Below, piece after piece: positions 41,535 through 50,908 of a stretch of 64,000 nt of DNA. The stretch comes from Xiamenia xianingshaonis (GTDB taxonomy: Bacteria > Actinomycetota > Coriobacteriia > Coriobacteriales > Eggerthellaceae). A program made the translations under genes and the position numbers. The stretch is from contig NZ_CP072829.1 of assembly GCF_017945865.1 (NCBI RefSeq), positions 868,001-932,000 on the forward strand, in the 5' to 3' direction. Positions within the stretch are counted from its first letter, which is position 1, and the number at the start of each line of letters is the position of its first letter. The notes beneath the pieces were generated by a model. The model was not told where the DNA came from. It ran no database searches and saw only the letters and a program-made list of their open reading frames with translations.

Positions 41535-44189
41535 ATGGCAGAGAAGATCGACTACGACTTTCAGGCCCACGAGCGCCCGCTGTTCGATGCGTGGATGGAA
41601 GCCGGCTACTTCCAGCGCACCGAAGGCTTCGGGCCGCTCGCTGACAATCCCTACACCATCGTCATCCCGCCGCCGAACATCACCGGCGTGCTGCACATGG
41701 GACATGCGCTGAACGACACCATCCAAGACACCTGCATCCGTCGCGCGCGCATGCAGGGCCGCCCCACCCGCTGGATCCTCGGCACGGACCACGCCGGCAT
41801 CTCCACGCAGACCAAGGTGGACAAAAAGCTTGCCGACCAGGGCATCAGCCGCCTGGAAATCGGGCGCGAGGCGTTCGTGGAGCAGTGCTACGAGTGGTAC
41901 CGCGAATACGGCACCACCATCGTGAACCAGATCAAGGGCATGGGCTGCTCGTGCGACTATTCCGACGAGCACTTCACGCTCGAGCCGGCCTACGTGAAGG
42001 CGGTGCGGAAGCTCTTCGTTGATTGGTACCACAATGATCTCATTTATCGCGGCAAGCGCATCGTCAACTGGTGCCCCAGCTGCACGACGGCCATCGCCGA
42101 CGACGAGGCCGAATACGTCGACGAGGCGGGCCATTTGTGGTACCTGCGCTATCCGCTGACGGAGCCGGTCGATGGCATCGAGTATTTGACGGTGGCCACC
42201 ACGCGTCCCGAAACGATGCTCGGCGACACTGGCGTGGCGGTGAACCCGAAAGACGAGCGCTTCGGGAAGCTTGTCGGCAAGACCGTCAAGCTGCCGCTCG
42301 TGGACCGCGAGATCCCCATCTTCGCCGACTGGCATGTCGATGTCGAATTCGGCACGGGCTGCGTGAAGGTGACGCCTTCGCACGACCCGAACGACTGGGC
42401 CATGGGCGAGCGCGCCGGCCTTGAGCGCATCAACATCTTCGACGAGACGGCGCACGTGGTGGAAGGCTACGGGGCGTTCTCGGGCATGGACCGCGACGAG
42501 GCCCGCGAGGCCGTCGTGGCCGCCTTCGACGAGCTGGGCCTGCTCGACCACGTCGAGGACCATGACCATTCGGTCATGACGTGCTATCGCTGCCACACGA
42601 AGCTTGAGCCGTGGGAGTCCGAGCAGTGGTTCGTCGCCGTCGACGGCCTGAAGAAGGACGCCGCCCGCGTCGTGGAGGACGGCACCATCCAGTTCCATCC
42701 CGAGCGGTGGCGCCAGGTCTACCTTGACTGGCTCGCCAACCTGAAGGACTGGTGCATCTCGCGCCAGCTGTGGTGGGGCCATCGCATCCCCATGTTCTAC
42801 TGCGACGAATGCGGCTGGGAAGACGCGAGCGTCGAAGACGTGGAGACGTGCCCGAAGTGCGGCGCCGCCGTGCGTCAAGACGAGGACGTGCTGGACACGT
42901 GGTTCTCGTCGCAGCTGTGGCCGTTTGCGACGATGGGCTGGACCGAAGAGGGCATGGGCGCGCCCGAGATCAAGCGCTGCTATCCCACGCAGGTGCTTTC
43001 CACCGCCCGCGACATCATGGGGCTGTGGGTCGCCCGCATGGTCATGGCGTCGATGTATTGCTGCGACGGCATTCCGTTCGAGCACGTCATCATCCATCCC
43101 ACCGTCATGGCGGCCGACGGCAAGCCGATGTCGAAGAGCCGCGGCAACGGCGTGGATCCTTTGCGCCTCATGCAGGACTACGGCGCCGATGGCATGCGTT
43201 TCGGCCTGTTGATGCAGGTCACTGGCACGCAAGACCTCAAGTTCAACGAAGCGAAGCTGGAAAGCAGCCGCAACTTTGCGAATAAGATCAGAAACGCCGC
43301 CCGCTTCGTCATGATGAACTTGGACGGCTATGACGGGGGAGCGCCCGACCCGCAGAATCCGGTCGACCGCTGGATCTTCTCGCGACTGGCGAACCTCGTG
43401 GCTGCCGTGGACGAGGCGTACGCCGATTTCGAGTTCGGCGACATCACGCGCGATTTGTACAGCTTCTTCTGGAACGAGTTCTGTGACTGGTACATCGAGC
43501 TGTCGAAGGCCCGTTTGAACGGCGAGCCGGAAGAGCGCGCCCAGTGCCAGCGCAACCTGGTGTTCGTGCTCGACCAGGCGCTGCGGCTTTTGCATCCCAT
43601 CATGCCGTTCGTGACCGAAGAAATCTACCAGGAGCTGCCCGTCGAAAAGGACGCGCCCATGCTCATCGGCGCCGCATGGCCCGATGCCAAGGCGCTGGCC
43701 GCCTATATCGACGCCGACGCCGAGCGGGCCGTCTCCATGGTGTGCGAGGTCGTTTCCGCCGTCCGCGCCACGCGCGCCCGCTACGGCATCTCGCCGCGCA
43801 CCGAGCTGTCGGTGGTCGTGAAGGTCGAAGGCGGCGACGCGGCGCTGCTGCAGGCGCAGGCCGGCCTCATCGAGCGCATGGGCAACACGTCCGAGCTCGC
43901 CATCGGCGCCGACGTTGAAAAGCCGGGCGAGTCGAGCGTGACGCTGTCCGCTGGCCTGGAGGTGTACGTGGTGCTGTCGGGCCTGGTAGACTTCGACGCC
44001 GAACGCATCCGCCTGAAGAAGGAATGCGAGAAGCTGGAAAAGGACGCCGCGAAGTTCGAAAAGAAGCTGTCTAATCCCGGCTTTTTGGCAAAGGCCGCGC
44101 CCGAGATCATTGAGAAGGACACGGCAAAGCTCGCCGAAGTGCGCGACAACCTGGAGCGTGTGAAAGCGCAGCTGGCCGAGCTGGGGTAG
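41535..44189 (+). CDS. valS: Valine--tRNA ligase
   Basis: 884 residues, standard length. HIGH motif as PNITGVLHMGHALN (about 44-57), the KMSKS motif as KPMSKSRGNG (about 533), an editing domain in between (TTRPETMLGDTGVAVNPKDERF), an anticodon-binding domain, and the C-terminal coiled coil (LEKDAAKFEKKLSNPGFLAKAAPEIIEK) diagnostic for ValRS. The zinc-binding YCDECGWE...CPKCGA ribbon is present. No T-box leader fits in the 35 bases upstream. Confidence 0.97.
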   Translation: MAEKIDYDFQAHERPLFDAWMEAGYFQRTEGFGPLADNPYTIVIPPPNITGVLHMGHALNDTIQDTCIRRARMQGRPTRWILGTDHAGISTQTKVDKKLADQGISRLEIGREAFVEQCYEWYREYGTTIVNQIKGMGCSCDYSDEHFTLEPAYVKAVRKLFVDWYHNDLIYRGKRIVNWCPSCTTAIADDEAEYVDEAGHLWYLRYPLTEPVDGIEYLTVATTRPETMLGDTGVAVNPKDERFGKLVGKTVKLPLVDREIPIFADWHVDVEFGTGCVKVTPSHDPNDWAMGERAGLERINIFDETAHVVEGYGAFSGMDRDEAREAVVAAFDELGLLDHVEDHDHSVMTCYRCHTKLEPWESEQWFVAVDGLKKDAARVVEDGTIQFHPERWRQVYLDWLANLKDWCISRQLWWGHRIPMFYCDECGWEDASVEDVETCPKCGAAVRQDEDVLDTWFSSQLWPFATMGWTEEGMGAPEIKRCYPTQVLSTARDIMGLWVARMVMASMYCCDGIPFEHVIIHPTVMAADGKPMSKSRGNGVDPLRLMQDYGADGMRFGLLMQVTGTQDLKFNEAKLESSRNFANKIRNAARFVMMNLDGYDGGAPDPQNPVDRWIFSRLANLVAAVDEAYADFEFGDITRDLYSFFWNEFCDWYIELSKARLNGEPEERAQCQRNLVFVLDQALRLLHPIMPFVTEEIYQELPVEKDAPMLIGAAWPDAKALAAYIDADAERAVSMVCEVVSAVRATRARYGISPRTELSVVVKVEGGDAALLQAQAGLIERMGNTSELAIGADVEKPGESSVTLSAGLEVYVVLSGLVDFDAERIRLKKECEKLEKDAAKFEKKLSNPGFLAKAAPEIIEKDTAKLAEVRDNLERVKAQLAELG

Positions 44190-44214
44190 GCTCGCCGCTG
44201 CTGCGGAAGACGCC

Positions 44215-44257
44215 AAAAGGCCCCGGAAGCCCGTTCAGGCTTCCGGGGCCTTTTTAG
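44215..44257. terminator. Bidirectional terminator between valS and hydrogenase operon
   Basis: AAAAGGCCCCGGAAGCC pairs with GGCTTCCGGGGCCTTTTT around CGTTCA; both strands end in T runs. Confidence 0.93.
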
Positions 44258-44303
44258 ATGCCGAAGTCGGCTTGGGCGCGCTGGGCGTGCTGCAAGCGCT
44301 TTC

Positions 44304-45596
44304 CTAGTGCACCGAGCAGCTGAGGCAGGGGTCGTAGGCCCGGACGAGCTTTTCGACGTCGGCGCGGATCGTGTCGGCATCGACGTCTTCAGCGACGAGG
44401 GTTTCTGCCAACAGGCGCATGTCGGCTTCAAGGTTCGCCACGTTGAGCGCCGTCGGCGTGATGATGGACGCGTGCGTGATGAACCCGGCGCTGTCGAACT
44501 CCAGCTCGTGGAACAAGGTGCCGCGCGGCGCCTCGGTGAACCCGACGCCCCGTCCGGCGCGAGGCGCAAAGGCCACCGGCGTGCTCGACCCGGCAAAACC
44601 GTCCGGATCGGCCAGGCGGCGGCACAGTGCACTGGTGCGCTCCAGCACATCGACCAGCTCGACCGCCTGCGCAACGTTGTTGGCGTACGGGTTGAACTCG
44701 GGCGGGCGCAGTCCCGCCTTGGCGCTTGCCACCTTCGCGGTTTTCGTCAGGTTGTCCCACGAGGCATTCAGGCGGGCGAGCGCGCTCGTCATGAACGGAC
44801 GCCCGGTTTCGCGCACCCGCGCAAGCAGCGCCGCCGAATGCGACACGCCGTATTCTTCGATGACCCGCTTGACGTCGGTCGCTTCAAAGTCGATGCCGTC
44901 GCGCACAAACCGCGCCTTGCGCGACGTGCACACCGGGTAGTACCCGTCCTGCACCATGGCAATGAAATCGCCGTCGGTCTGCACGTCGGGCACGGGAAGC
45001 GACCGGAACAGGTCGACCGTCTCCAGCGCAAACGGCAGCGCCGCTTCCAGCTCGTCGGCCAAGGCCAGGTAGTCGTCGCGTGAGATTTCGGACGTGAACC
45101 CGCCCACGACGGCAGTGATGGGATGCACGCTGCGCCCGCCCACCTTCGTGCACAGCTTGTTGCCGAGCGCCTTGAGGCCGAGCGCCTTGTTGAACAGCTC
45201 GGGGCTTTGTTCTGCCAGCGGAAACACGCTGTCCATGTCCATGAAGTCGGGCGCGGCGAACACGAACAGGTGCGTCGCATGGTTTTGCAGGTAAGAGCCG
45301 TACACCAGCAGCTCGCGCAGGGCGTTCGTGCGGTCGGTCACCGACACGCCGAACGCGTTCTCGATGGCGAGGATGTCGGTGACGGCGTGGCTTGCCGAGC
45401 AGATGCCGCAGATGCGCGAGGCGACGTAGGGTCCGTCCTCGAACGGCCGCCCGCGCACCATGGACTCGAACAGGCGGGCCGACTCGACGACGTTCATCTC
45501 AACGGTCTTCACCTCGCCGTCTTCGATGACGAGGCGGATGTTGCCGTGGCCTTCGATGCGGGCCACGTGGTCGACGGAAATAGCGGTCTTGGTCAT
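44304..45596 (-). CDS. hydA: [NiFe] hydrogenase large (alpha) subunit, group 3-type
   Basis: 430 residues. L1 motif RICGICSASH (Cys 63 and 66) and L2 motif DPCLSCSVH (Cys 424 and 427) hold the NiFe(CN)2CO site. The stop codon follows the L2 His directly, so the C-terminal peptide that is usually cut off by a maturation protease is missing. Together with the three genes upstream it forms a cytosolic heterotetramer like the Pyrococcus/actinobacterial group 3b enzymes, which couple H2 with NAD(P)H. hyp maturation genes are not in the window. Last gene of the operon. Confidence 0.92.
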   Translation of the reverse strand: MTKTAISVDHVARIEGHGNIRLVIEDGEVKTVEMNVVESARLFESMVRGRPFEDGPYVASRICGICSASHAVTDILAIENAFGVSVTDRTNALRELLVYGSYLQNHATHLFVFAAPDFMDMDSVFPLAEQSPELFNKALGLKALGNKLCTKVGGRSVHPITAVVGGFTSEISRDDYLALADELEAALPFALETVDLFRSLPVPDVQTDGDFIAMVQDGYYPVCTSRKARFVRDGIDFEATDVKRVIEEYGVSHSAALLARVRETGRPFMTSALARLNASWDNLTKTAKVASAKAGLRPPEFNPYANNVAQAVELVDVLERTSALCRRLADPDGFAGSSTPVAFAPRAGRGVGFTEAPRGTLFHELEFDSAGFITHASIITPTALNVANLEADMRLLAETLVAEDVDADTIRADVEKLVRAYDPCLSCSVH

Positions 45597-45605
45597 GGCT
45601 CGTCC

Positions 45606-46385
45606 TTAGTCAGCGGGTTGCAGGGCCGGATTGGTCTGGTTGAAGATGGTCAGGCGCTTGTCGAAGGCGGCGGGGTCGATGCCGCGCGCCGCGCAGGCGG
45701 CTCGGGCGGCATCCAGGTTCGCGTCGGCGGAAAGGCCGGCGCATCCCATGCAGACGCGGCCCAGGTTCACGCAGCGGGCGCCGCAGCCGGCTCGGGTGAC
45801 CAGGCCCAGGCACAGCGTGCCGTTTTCGTAGAAGCAGCCGGTCTCGTTGCGCTTGCATTCGCCGCAGAGCGTCTTGGTCTGGGGCAGGCGGTTCGATCCG
45901 TACAGCGCGCGCTGCAGCGTAGCCACGAAGTCGAGCGGATCGATGGGGCAGCAGCGCACCTCGAAATCCACGTCGATGACGCTGCTCACGGGCCGCGGCG
46001 TCACCATGGACCCGCAGGCGGCGGGCACCTTGCCGTACACCTGGCTCGGGCGTTCGAAAAAGCCGTCGGCCGCCATGCCGGGAATACCGCCGGTGACGGC
46101 GCACGCCCCGATGGCGATGACGACGTCGGCGGTCTCGCGGATGCGGCGCAGCTGTCGTTCGGCCTGTTCGGTGGTGACGGCGCCTTCGATGACCGCCACG
46201 TCGAAGTGTTCGGGCATGTGTCCGTCGCTCGTCAGCTGCCAGTAGCCCAGGTCGATCTGTCCGAGCACGTCCAGCAGGTGCGATTCAATGTTGGTAATTT
46301 GCAGTTGGCAGCCAAAGCAGCTGGCCAGGCCCACGACGATGACCGTGGGGACGTTTTCGCGCGCAGTTGCGCCCTCGTTGCTCAT
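45606..46385 (-). CDS. hydD: [NiFe] hydrogenase small (delta) subunit
   Basis: 259 residues. Cys ligands of the proximal 4Fe-4S cluster in GLASCFGCQLQ (residues about 22-27) and GACAVTGG and CCPIDP; distal clusters in the C-terminal half (TLCGECKRNETGCFYENGTLCLG ... GCGARCVNLGRVCMGCAG). No Tat signal, so cytosolic, as expected for group 3. Transfers electrons from the NiFe site to the flavin subunit. 9 bases separate it from the large subunit gene. Confidence 0.92.
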   Translation of the reverse strand: MSNEGATARENVPTVIVVGLASCFGCQLQITNIESHLLDVLGQIDLGYWQLTSDGHMPEHFDVAVIEGAVTTEQAERQLRRIRETADVVIAIGACAVTGGIPGMAADGFFERPSQVYGKVPAACGSMVTPRPVSSVIDVDFEVRCCPIDPLDFVATLQRALYGSNRLPQTKTLCGECKRNETGCFYENGTLCLGLVTRAGCGARCVNLGRVCMGCAGLSADANLDAARAACAARGIDPAAFDKRLTIFNQTNPALQPAD

Positions 46386-46394
46386 GGCGCCTCC

Positions 46395-47306
46395 CTACAT
46401 CGAGCCTTGGATGTTCTTGGCTTCCCAATAATTGAAGACCGGGCCGTCGATGCACACGTACTGGTGCCCGATCTGGCAGTGGCCGCATTTGCCCATGCCG
46501 CACTTCATGTGCCGCTCGAAGCTGCAGTAGATGTGGTCGTACTCGATGCCCTTCTTGCGCATCTCGTCGATGACGAACCGATACATCACCGGCGGCCCGC
46601 ACACGGCGCCGTACGTGTGCCGCGCGTCAAGCTCCAGGTGTTCGAAGGGCTTGGTGACCAGGCCCACTTCGCCGTCCCACGAGTCGTCCGGATGGTCGAC
46701 GGTCAGGTACAGGTCGAAGTCTTTGCGGTGGCGCCACATTTCGAACTGGTCGCGGAACATCACTTCGGCGGGCGTCTTCGACCCGTAGATAATAGTGACC
46801 TTGCCGAAATCAGAGCGCTCGTCGTGGATGTTGTTGATGAGCGAGCGCAAGGGCGCGATGCCCAGGCCGCCCGCCACGAGCAGGATGTCGTGTCCGCGCA
46901 TCTGCTCGAAGGGAAAGCCCCGTCCGTACGGCCCGCGAACTCCCACGATGTCGCCGCACTGCATCTGGTGCAGCCGTTCGGTGAAGCGGCCCGCGCGGCG
47001 CACGCACAGCTCGATGAAGCCGCGCTTGGAAGGCGAGCTTGAAATGGAGATGGGCGCCTCGCCGATGCCGAAGATGGAAAGCTCGACGAACTGTCCCGGC
47101 TCGTGGTGGAACGCGTCGCGGATGCGCTCGTCGATGAAGCGGAACTCGAAGAGCTTTTCGGTGGCGGTCAGATCGGTGATGGACGTGATGCGCGCCGGCC
47201 AGGGGCGATAGGGGTTCGCAGCCACCAGTTCGGCGCCGGTCATCTGGTAGGGTTCGTCGCCGAGCGGGCGGACGACGACGTTGCGTGCGTCTTTGCAATC
47301 GGGCAT
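46395..47306 (-). CDS. hydG: Hydrogenase FAD/NAD(P)-binding (gamma) subunit
   Basis: 303 residues. Ferredoxin-NADP-reductase fold: FAD part with QFVELSIFGIGEAPISISS, NAD(P) part with DILLVAGGLGIAPLRSLI and TIIYGSKTPAE. The C-terminal end has four Cys (CSFERHMKCGMGKCGHCQIGHQYVC) for a 2Fe-2S cluster. This is the subunit that exchanges electrons with NAD(P)H. Gene order Fe-S, flavin, small, large is the same as for Pyrococcus sulfhydrogenase. Confidence 0.92.
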   Translation of the reverse strand: MPDCKDARNVVVRPLGDEPYQMTGAELVAANPYRPWPARITSITDLTATEKLFEFRFIDERIRDAFHHEPGQFVELSIFGIGEAPISISSSPSKRGFIELCVRRAGRFTERLHQMQCGDIVGVRGPYGRGFPFEQMRGHDILLVAGGLGIAPLRSLINNIHDERSDFGKVTIIYGSKTPAEVMFRDQFEMWRHRKDFDLYLTVDHPDDSWDGEVGLVTKPFEHLELDARHTYGAVCGPPVMYRFVIDEMRKKGIEYDHIYCSFERHMKCGMGKCGHCQIGHQYVCIDGPVFNYWEAKNIQGSM

Positions 47307-47312
47307 GGTGCT

Positions 47313-48392
47313 TTACGCCTCCTTCGCTTGCGTGCCTGCCGGATCCCCTTCGGCGTCAAGCGCGTCGTCGGAGCCTTTCGCCTTGAAGAAGTTCAGGACC
47401 TCGATGGGGTTGATGTTGGCCTTGCACGCCGTGACGCAGCGTCCGCACCCGACGCACAACATGCGGTCGTGGGCGGCCAGAAAGCCGTTGAGCTTGTGAT
47501 ACATCCGGTGCCGCACGCGGTTGCGCCCGTCGGGGCGGAAGTTGTGGCCGCCGGCGACCTCGGCGAACTGCGGCGCGGTGCAGGAGTCCCAAATGCGGTC
47601 GCGCACGCCGGTCTTGCCGTCGGGGGCGAGCACGTCTTCGATGTCGAAGCAGTAGCAGGTGGGGCACACGGCCGAGCAGGCGGTGCACGACAGGCACCGG
47701 CCGCCGAGCTCGGCCCAGTACGGGTCGGAATGGAAAGCGTCCATGAGCATGGCGACTTCCTGGATGTCGGGAATGTCCTGGTTGAACGCGTCCTGGCGAC
47801 GGCGCGTGGCATGGCGGAAGTCGATGCGGTCGGCATCGGTGGCCTCGCGCACGTCGCACGAGGCTTCCAGGATGTTCGCCGCCTCCACGCTGGAGATGCT
47901 CACGAGGTAGCGGTCGCCGAGCGACTGCAAAAACAGGTCGTAGCCGAAGCGGGCCTCGTCGGAGTCCCACAGGTGGCAGAAGCACGTGTCGTCAGGCATG
48001 CACGACAGGCCGACGACAAGCGTTGCCTTGCGTCGGGCCGCATAGTAGGGGTCGGCATACGGGCTTTCTAAAAACACCTGGTCAAGACGGTTGATGGCGT
48101 TGATGTCACAGGGATGGGCCCCGAAGATGACGCGCGGCGTTATCTCGGCCTCGTATTCGCGGATGCGGTTCGTTTCCGCGTTGTAGGCCATCAAGGTCTC
48201 GCGCGGCGGCAAAAGGTATTTCTTCGGAGACGCCACCGTGGTCGTGTAGTCCAGGTCGATTTCGTCTGGCGAGGAAATCACGTCGAAAACGTGCTTCGAT
48301 CCTCGGCGGACGGGGGCCACCACTTCGTGACGCTCCATGAAAGCGGCCACGAGGCCCGGAAGGTCTTGCGCATCAATGACTCGGTAGAGCAT
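47313..48392 (-). CDS. hydB: Hydrogenase 4Fe-4S (beta) subunit
   Basis: 359 residues from ATG 48392 (MLYRVIDAQDLPG); the open frame continues upstream through non-coding sequence. Two 4Fe-4S motifs: GGRCLSCTACSAVCPTCYC (around 230-250) and CVGCGRCVTACKANINP (around 318-335). The family N-terminal domain has GAHPCDINAINRLDQVF and CFCHLWDSDEA. Relays electrons between flavin and small subunit. First gene of the operon. Confidence 0.9.
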   Translation of the reverse strand: MLYRVIDAQDLPGLVAAFMERHEVVAPVRRGSKHVFDVISSPDEIDLDYTTTVASPKKYLLPPRETLMAYNAETNRIREYEAEITPRVIFGAHPCDINAINRLDQVFLESPYADPYYAARRKATLVVGLSCMPDDTCFCHLWDSDEARFGYDLFLQSLGDRYLVSISSVEAANILEASCDVREATDADRIDFRHATRRRQDAFNQDIPDIQEVAMLMDAFHSDPYWAELGGRCLSCTACSAVCPTCYCFDIEDVLAPDGKTGVRDRIWDSCTAPQFAEVAGGHNFRPDGRNRVRHRMYHKLNGFLAAHDRMLCVGCGRCVTACKANINPIEVLNFFKAKGSDDALDAEGDPAGTQAKEA

Positions 48393-48453
48393 GCTCACGT
48401 CCGTTCTCGTCTCAAGACGGCTCGTCCAACCTTGTCGCCCCGCACCCCTTATG

Positions 48454-48494
48454 AAAAAAGCCTCTTTGTGGGAAGAACCGCAAAGAGGCTTTTG
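48454..48494 (-). terminator. Terminator of ndk
   Basis: GCCTCTTTG (48460-48468) pairs with CAAAGAGGC (48481-48489); on the minus strand six T follow. It separates ndk from the hydrogenase operon on the same strand. Confidence 0.88.
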
Positions 48495-48516
48495 CAAAAC
48501 GCGTGGTCTGATCCGC

Positions 48517-48921
48517 TTAGTTGAAGAAAATGGCGATCTCGCGTTCCGCCGACTCAGGAGAGTCGGAGCCATGAATGACATTTTCGTCCATGATGAGCCC
48601 AAAATCGCCACGAATCGTGCCAGGGGCCGCCTCGGCCGGATTAGTGGCGCCCATGAGAGAGCGGCACTTCGCCACGGCGCCTTCGCCGGACACGACCATC
48701 TTCACGACCGGACCGGACGTGATGTAGGCGATGAGGCCGTCGTAGAACGGCTTGCCCTCGTGCTCGGCGTAGTTCTGCTTGGCCTGCTCGGGGGTGACCA
48801 TGCCGAGCTCCATGCGCTCGATGACGAGGCCGGCGCGCTCGAAGCGGTTGACGATTTCGCCGATGTGGCCGTTGCGCACGCCGTCCGGCTTGATCATGCT
48901 ATAGGTTTTCTGGATTGCCAT
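48517..48921 (-). CDS. ndk: Nucleoside diphosphate kinase
   Basis: 134 residues from ATG 48921 (MAIQKTYSMIKPDGVRN; AGGAAGG upstream). Active-site His in NVIHGSDSPESAEREI (residue about 117), substrate residues in YSMIKPDG and YAEHEGKPFY. Exchanges gamma-phosphates among NTPs. The upstream ATG at 48972 is part of an untypical extension and is not used. Confidence 0.97.
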   Translation of the reverse strand: MAIQKTYSMIKPDGVRNGHIGEIVNRFERAGLVIERMELGMVTPEQAKQNYAEHEGKPFYDGLIAYITSGPVVKMVVSGEGAVAKCRSLMGATNPAEAAPGTIRGDFGLIMDENVIHGSDSPESAEREIAIFFN

Positions 48922-48975
48922 AACACCTTCCTTTTGCGTCGTTTGCGACTGTTCGCAGGTTTTCTTTGACATCAG

Positions 48976-50334
48976 CTAGTCTTGGTTCTGGCTGGGGAAG
49001 TACAGCTCGACGCTCGACACCTTCCAGCCGATGAAGTCGCGGACCAGCATGATTCTGTATTGCACCGTGCCGCCTTCAGGCGTGGTGGCGGTGACGTAGG
49101 CGGTCGTGTCGCTCATGGACGCTTCCATGCCGTCGATCGTCGGCTCGTCGTCCTGCACGATGGGCTCGGCCATCGACGTCGCCACGTCCTCGTTCACCTC
49201 GCTGGCGAACACGGTCGAGACGGCCGCCTTCGGGTCGGCGAACAGCTCGTCGATGACGGTCTGCTGGGACGGATAGCCCCAGCCCTGCACGTAGAGCGCC
49301 ACGCAGGCGGCGCAGGCGGCCAGGACGAGCAGGATGACGACGGCGAGCGCCTTCAGCCCGACGTTGCGCCGCTTGCGGTCGGCCTTCACCTTGCCTTTGG
49401 ACCACTGCTCGATCTCTTCGTCGGTGGCGGTGAAGAACGGGTTGTCTTCCTCGACCGGCTGGATGCCCGTGGCCGTTTCGTAGGCGTCCTGGTAATAGTA
49501 GGCGTCGTGGTCGGGATAGACCGGCGTGCCTTCGCTGCTCACGTCGAAGCCCGACATGTCGGCGTTTGCGGCGCCCTGGTTGCGCACCGGGGAGATGACC
49601 TGGGTGATTTGCGCGGAGCCCTGCGACACGGCGCCGATGGCCCGCTGGTAGTCGACGCTGGCGGAGTCCGACAGGAAGTACGACTTGTCCGCAAGCGCCG
49701 CCTCGAAGGCCGTGATGGCCTTTTGCATCTGCCCGCAGGCGACGAAGGCCTGGCCGAGGTTGGCTTGCAGGCGGTTGCGCGTGGCCTTGTCCTGCACGAA
49801 CTGCAGGGCGCTTTCGTAGGACGACACCGCGTCGGCCGGACGGTCGAGCGCCATGAAGCACACGCCCAGGTTCAAAAGCGCCTTGGTGGGGTCGGGGTTC
49901 GACTCGTCCAAGGCCGCTTCGCGAAACGCCACGCCGGCTTCGGCCGACTTGCCCAGCTTCAGCAGCGCGTTGCCCATGGCCAGAAACGCCTTGTACGGCG
50001 TGGCATAGCGCTGGTCGGACACGGCCACCTCGAAGTGCAGCGCGGCGTCTTCGTAGTCGTGCAGCGAGGCGTAGGCCATGCCCAGGTTGTAGTTGACCGC
50101 GCCGAACGCGTCATAGGCCGTGTCGGCCGTGGCCTGGGTGTACGCCTGGATGGCTTCGGCGGGATTGCTCAGCTTGATGAGGCAATTGCCTATTTGATGG
50201 TACAGCTGGCCCATCTCGCCGGGCGCAAGCGGGCTTTCCGCGTCCTGGAGGCAGCGGGTGAACCCGGCCAAAGCCTGTTCGTAGGCTTTATGGCTGTAGG
50301 CTGCGCGTGCTTGCTGGAATAACTGGTTGTTCAT
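48976..50334 (-). CDS. TPR-repeat membrane protein
   Basis: 452 residues from ATG 50334 (AAGGA before). Residues 1-230 are about six tetratricopeptide repeats (AYSHKAYEQALAGFTRCLQ; AVNYNLGMAYASLHDYEDAALHFEVAV; KALLNLGVCFMALDRPADAVSSYESAL). A disordered acidic segment, one membrane helix (residues about 345-366, LKALAVVILLVLAACAACVAL) and a 75-residue extracytoplasmic domain follow. The TPR part should lie in the cytoplasm. Probably a scaffold; partners unknown. Confidence 0.75.
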   Translation of the reverse strand: MNNQLFQQARAAYSHKAYEQALAGFTRCLQDAESPLAPGEMGQLYHQIGNCLIKLSNPAEAIQAYTQATADTAYDAFGAVNYNLGMAYASLHDYEDAALHFEVAVSDQRYATPYKAFLAMGNALLKLGKSAEAGVAFREAALDESNPDPTKALLNLGVCFMALDRPADAVSSYESALQFVQDKATRNRLQANLGQAFVACGQMQKAITAFEAALADKSYFLSDSASVDYQRAIGAVSQGSAQITQVISPVRNQGAANADMSGFDVSSEGTPVYPDHDAYYYQDAYETATGIQPVEEDNPFFTATDEEIEQWSKGKVKADRKRRNVGLKALAVVILLVLAACAACVALYVQGWGYPSQQTVIDELFADPKAAVSTVFASEVNEDVATSMAEPIVQDDEPTIDGMEASMSDTTAYVTATTPEGGTVQYRIMLVRDFIGWKVSSVELYFPSQNQD

Positions 50335-50374
50335 CGAACGTCCTTGCGTCTCAGTGGATCGGCCCCGCCGCGTC

Positions 50375-50908
50375 CTATTCGGCGGCGTTTTTGATTTCAA
50401 TGCCTTCGATCACGTCGCCCACGCGCAGAGTCGCGATGACGTCCAAACCTTCGATGGTCTGGCCGAAGACCGTGTAGCCGGAATCGAGGCCGTGCTGCGG
50501 GCCGAGGCACAGGTAGAACTGCGAGCCGGCCGAGTCGGGGTTTTGCGAACGGGCCATGGCCAGCGCGCCGTCTTCATGGGAGTTGTTCGGGTTCGTGGTG
50601 AACTCTTCCTTGATGGAATAGCCGGGGTTGCCCGTGCCCAAGCCGCCGAAGGGGCTGGCGGCCTGGTGGACGACCTCTTCAGGGGTGAGGTCGCGGGTGT
50701 TGGGGCAGCCGCCTTGGATGACGAAGCCCGGCACGTAGCGGTGGAACTTCAGGTTGTCGTAGAAGCCCTTCTGGGCGAGCTCGACGAAGTTGCCCACGTG
50801 GATGGGGGCGTCTTTGCCGGCGAGCTGCACGGTGATGTCGCCCTTCGAGGTTTTGATGACGGCGACTTCTTCTCCGGTGGGCTGGTATGCAGGCGTATAC
50901 AAAGCCAT
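50375..50908 (-). CDS. Cyclophilin-type peptidyl-prolyl isomerase
   Basis: 177 residues. Cyclophilin core: FYDNLKFHRYVPGFVIQGGCPNTRD (with the catalytic Arg), MARSQNPDSAGSQFYLCLG and YTVFGQTIEGLDVIATLRVGD. Catalyses cis-trans isomerisation of Xaa-Pro bonds; no signal peptide, so cytoplasmic. Located 40 bases upstream of the TPR gene on the same strand, likely one transcript. Confidence 0.93.
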   Translation of the reverse strand: MALYTPAYQPTGEEVAVIKTSKGDITVQLAGKDAPIHVGNFVELAQKGFYDNLKFHRYVPGFVIQGGCPNTRDLTPEEVVHQAASPFGGLGTGNPGYSIKEEFTTNPNNSHEDGALAMARSQNPDSAGSQFYLCLGPQHGLDSGYTVFGQTIEGLDVIATLRVGDVIEGIEIKNAAE

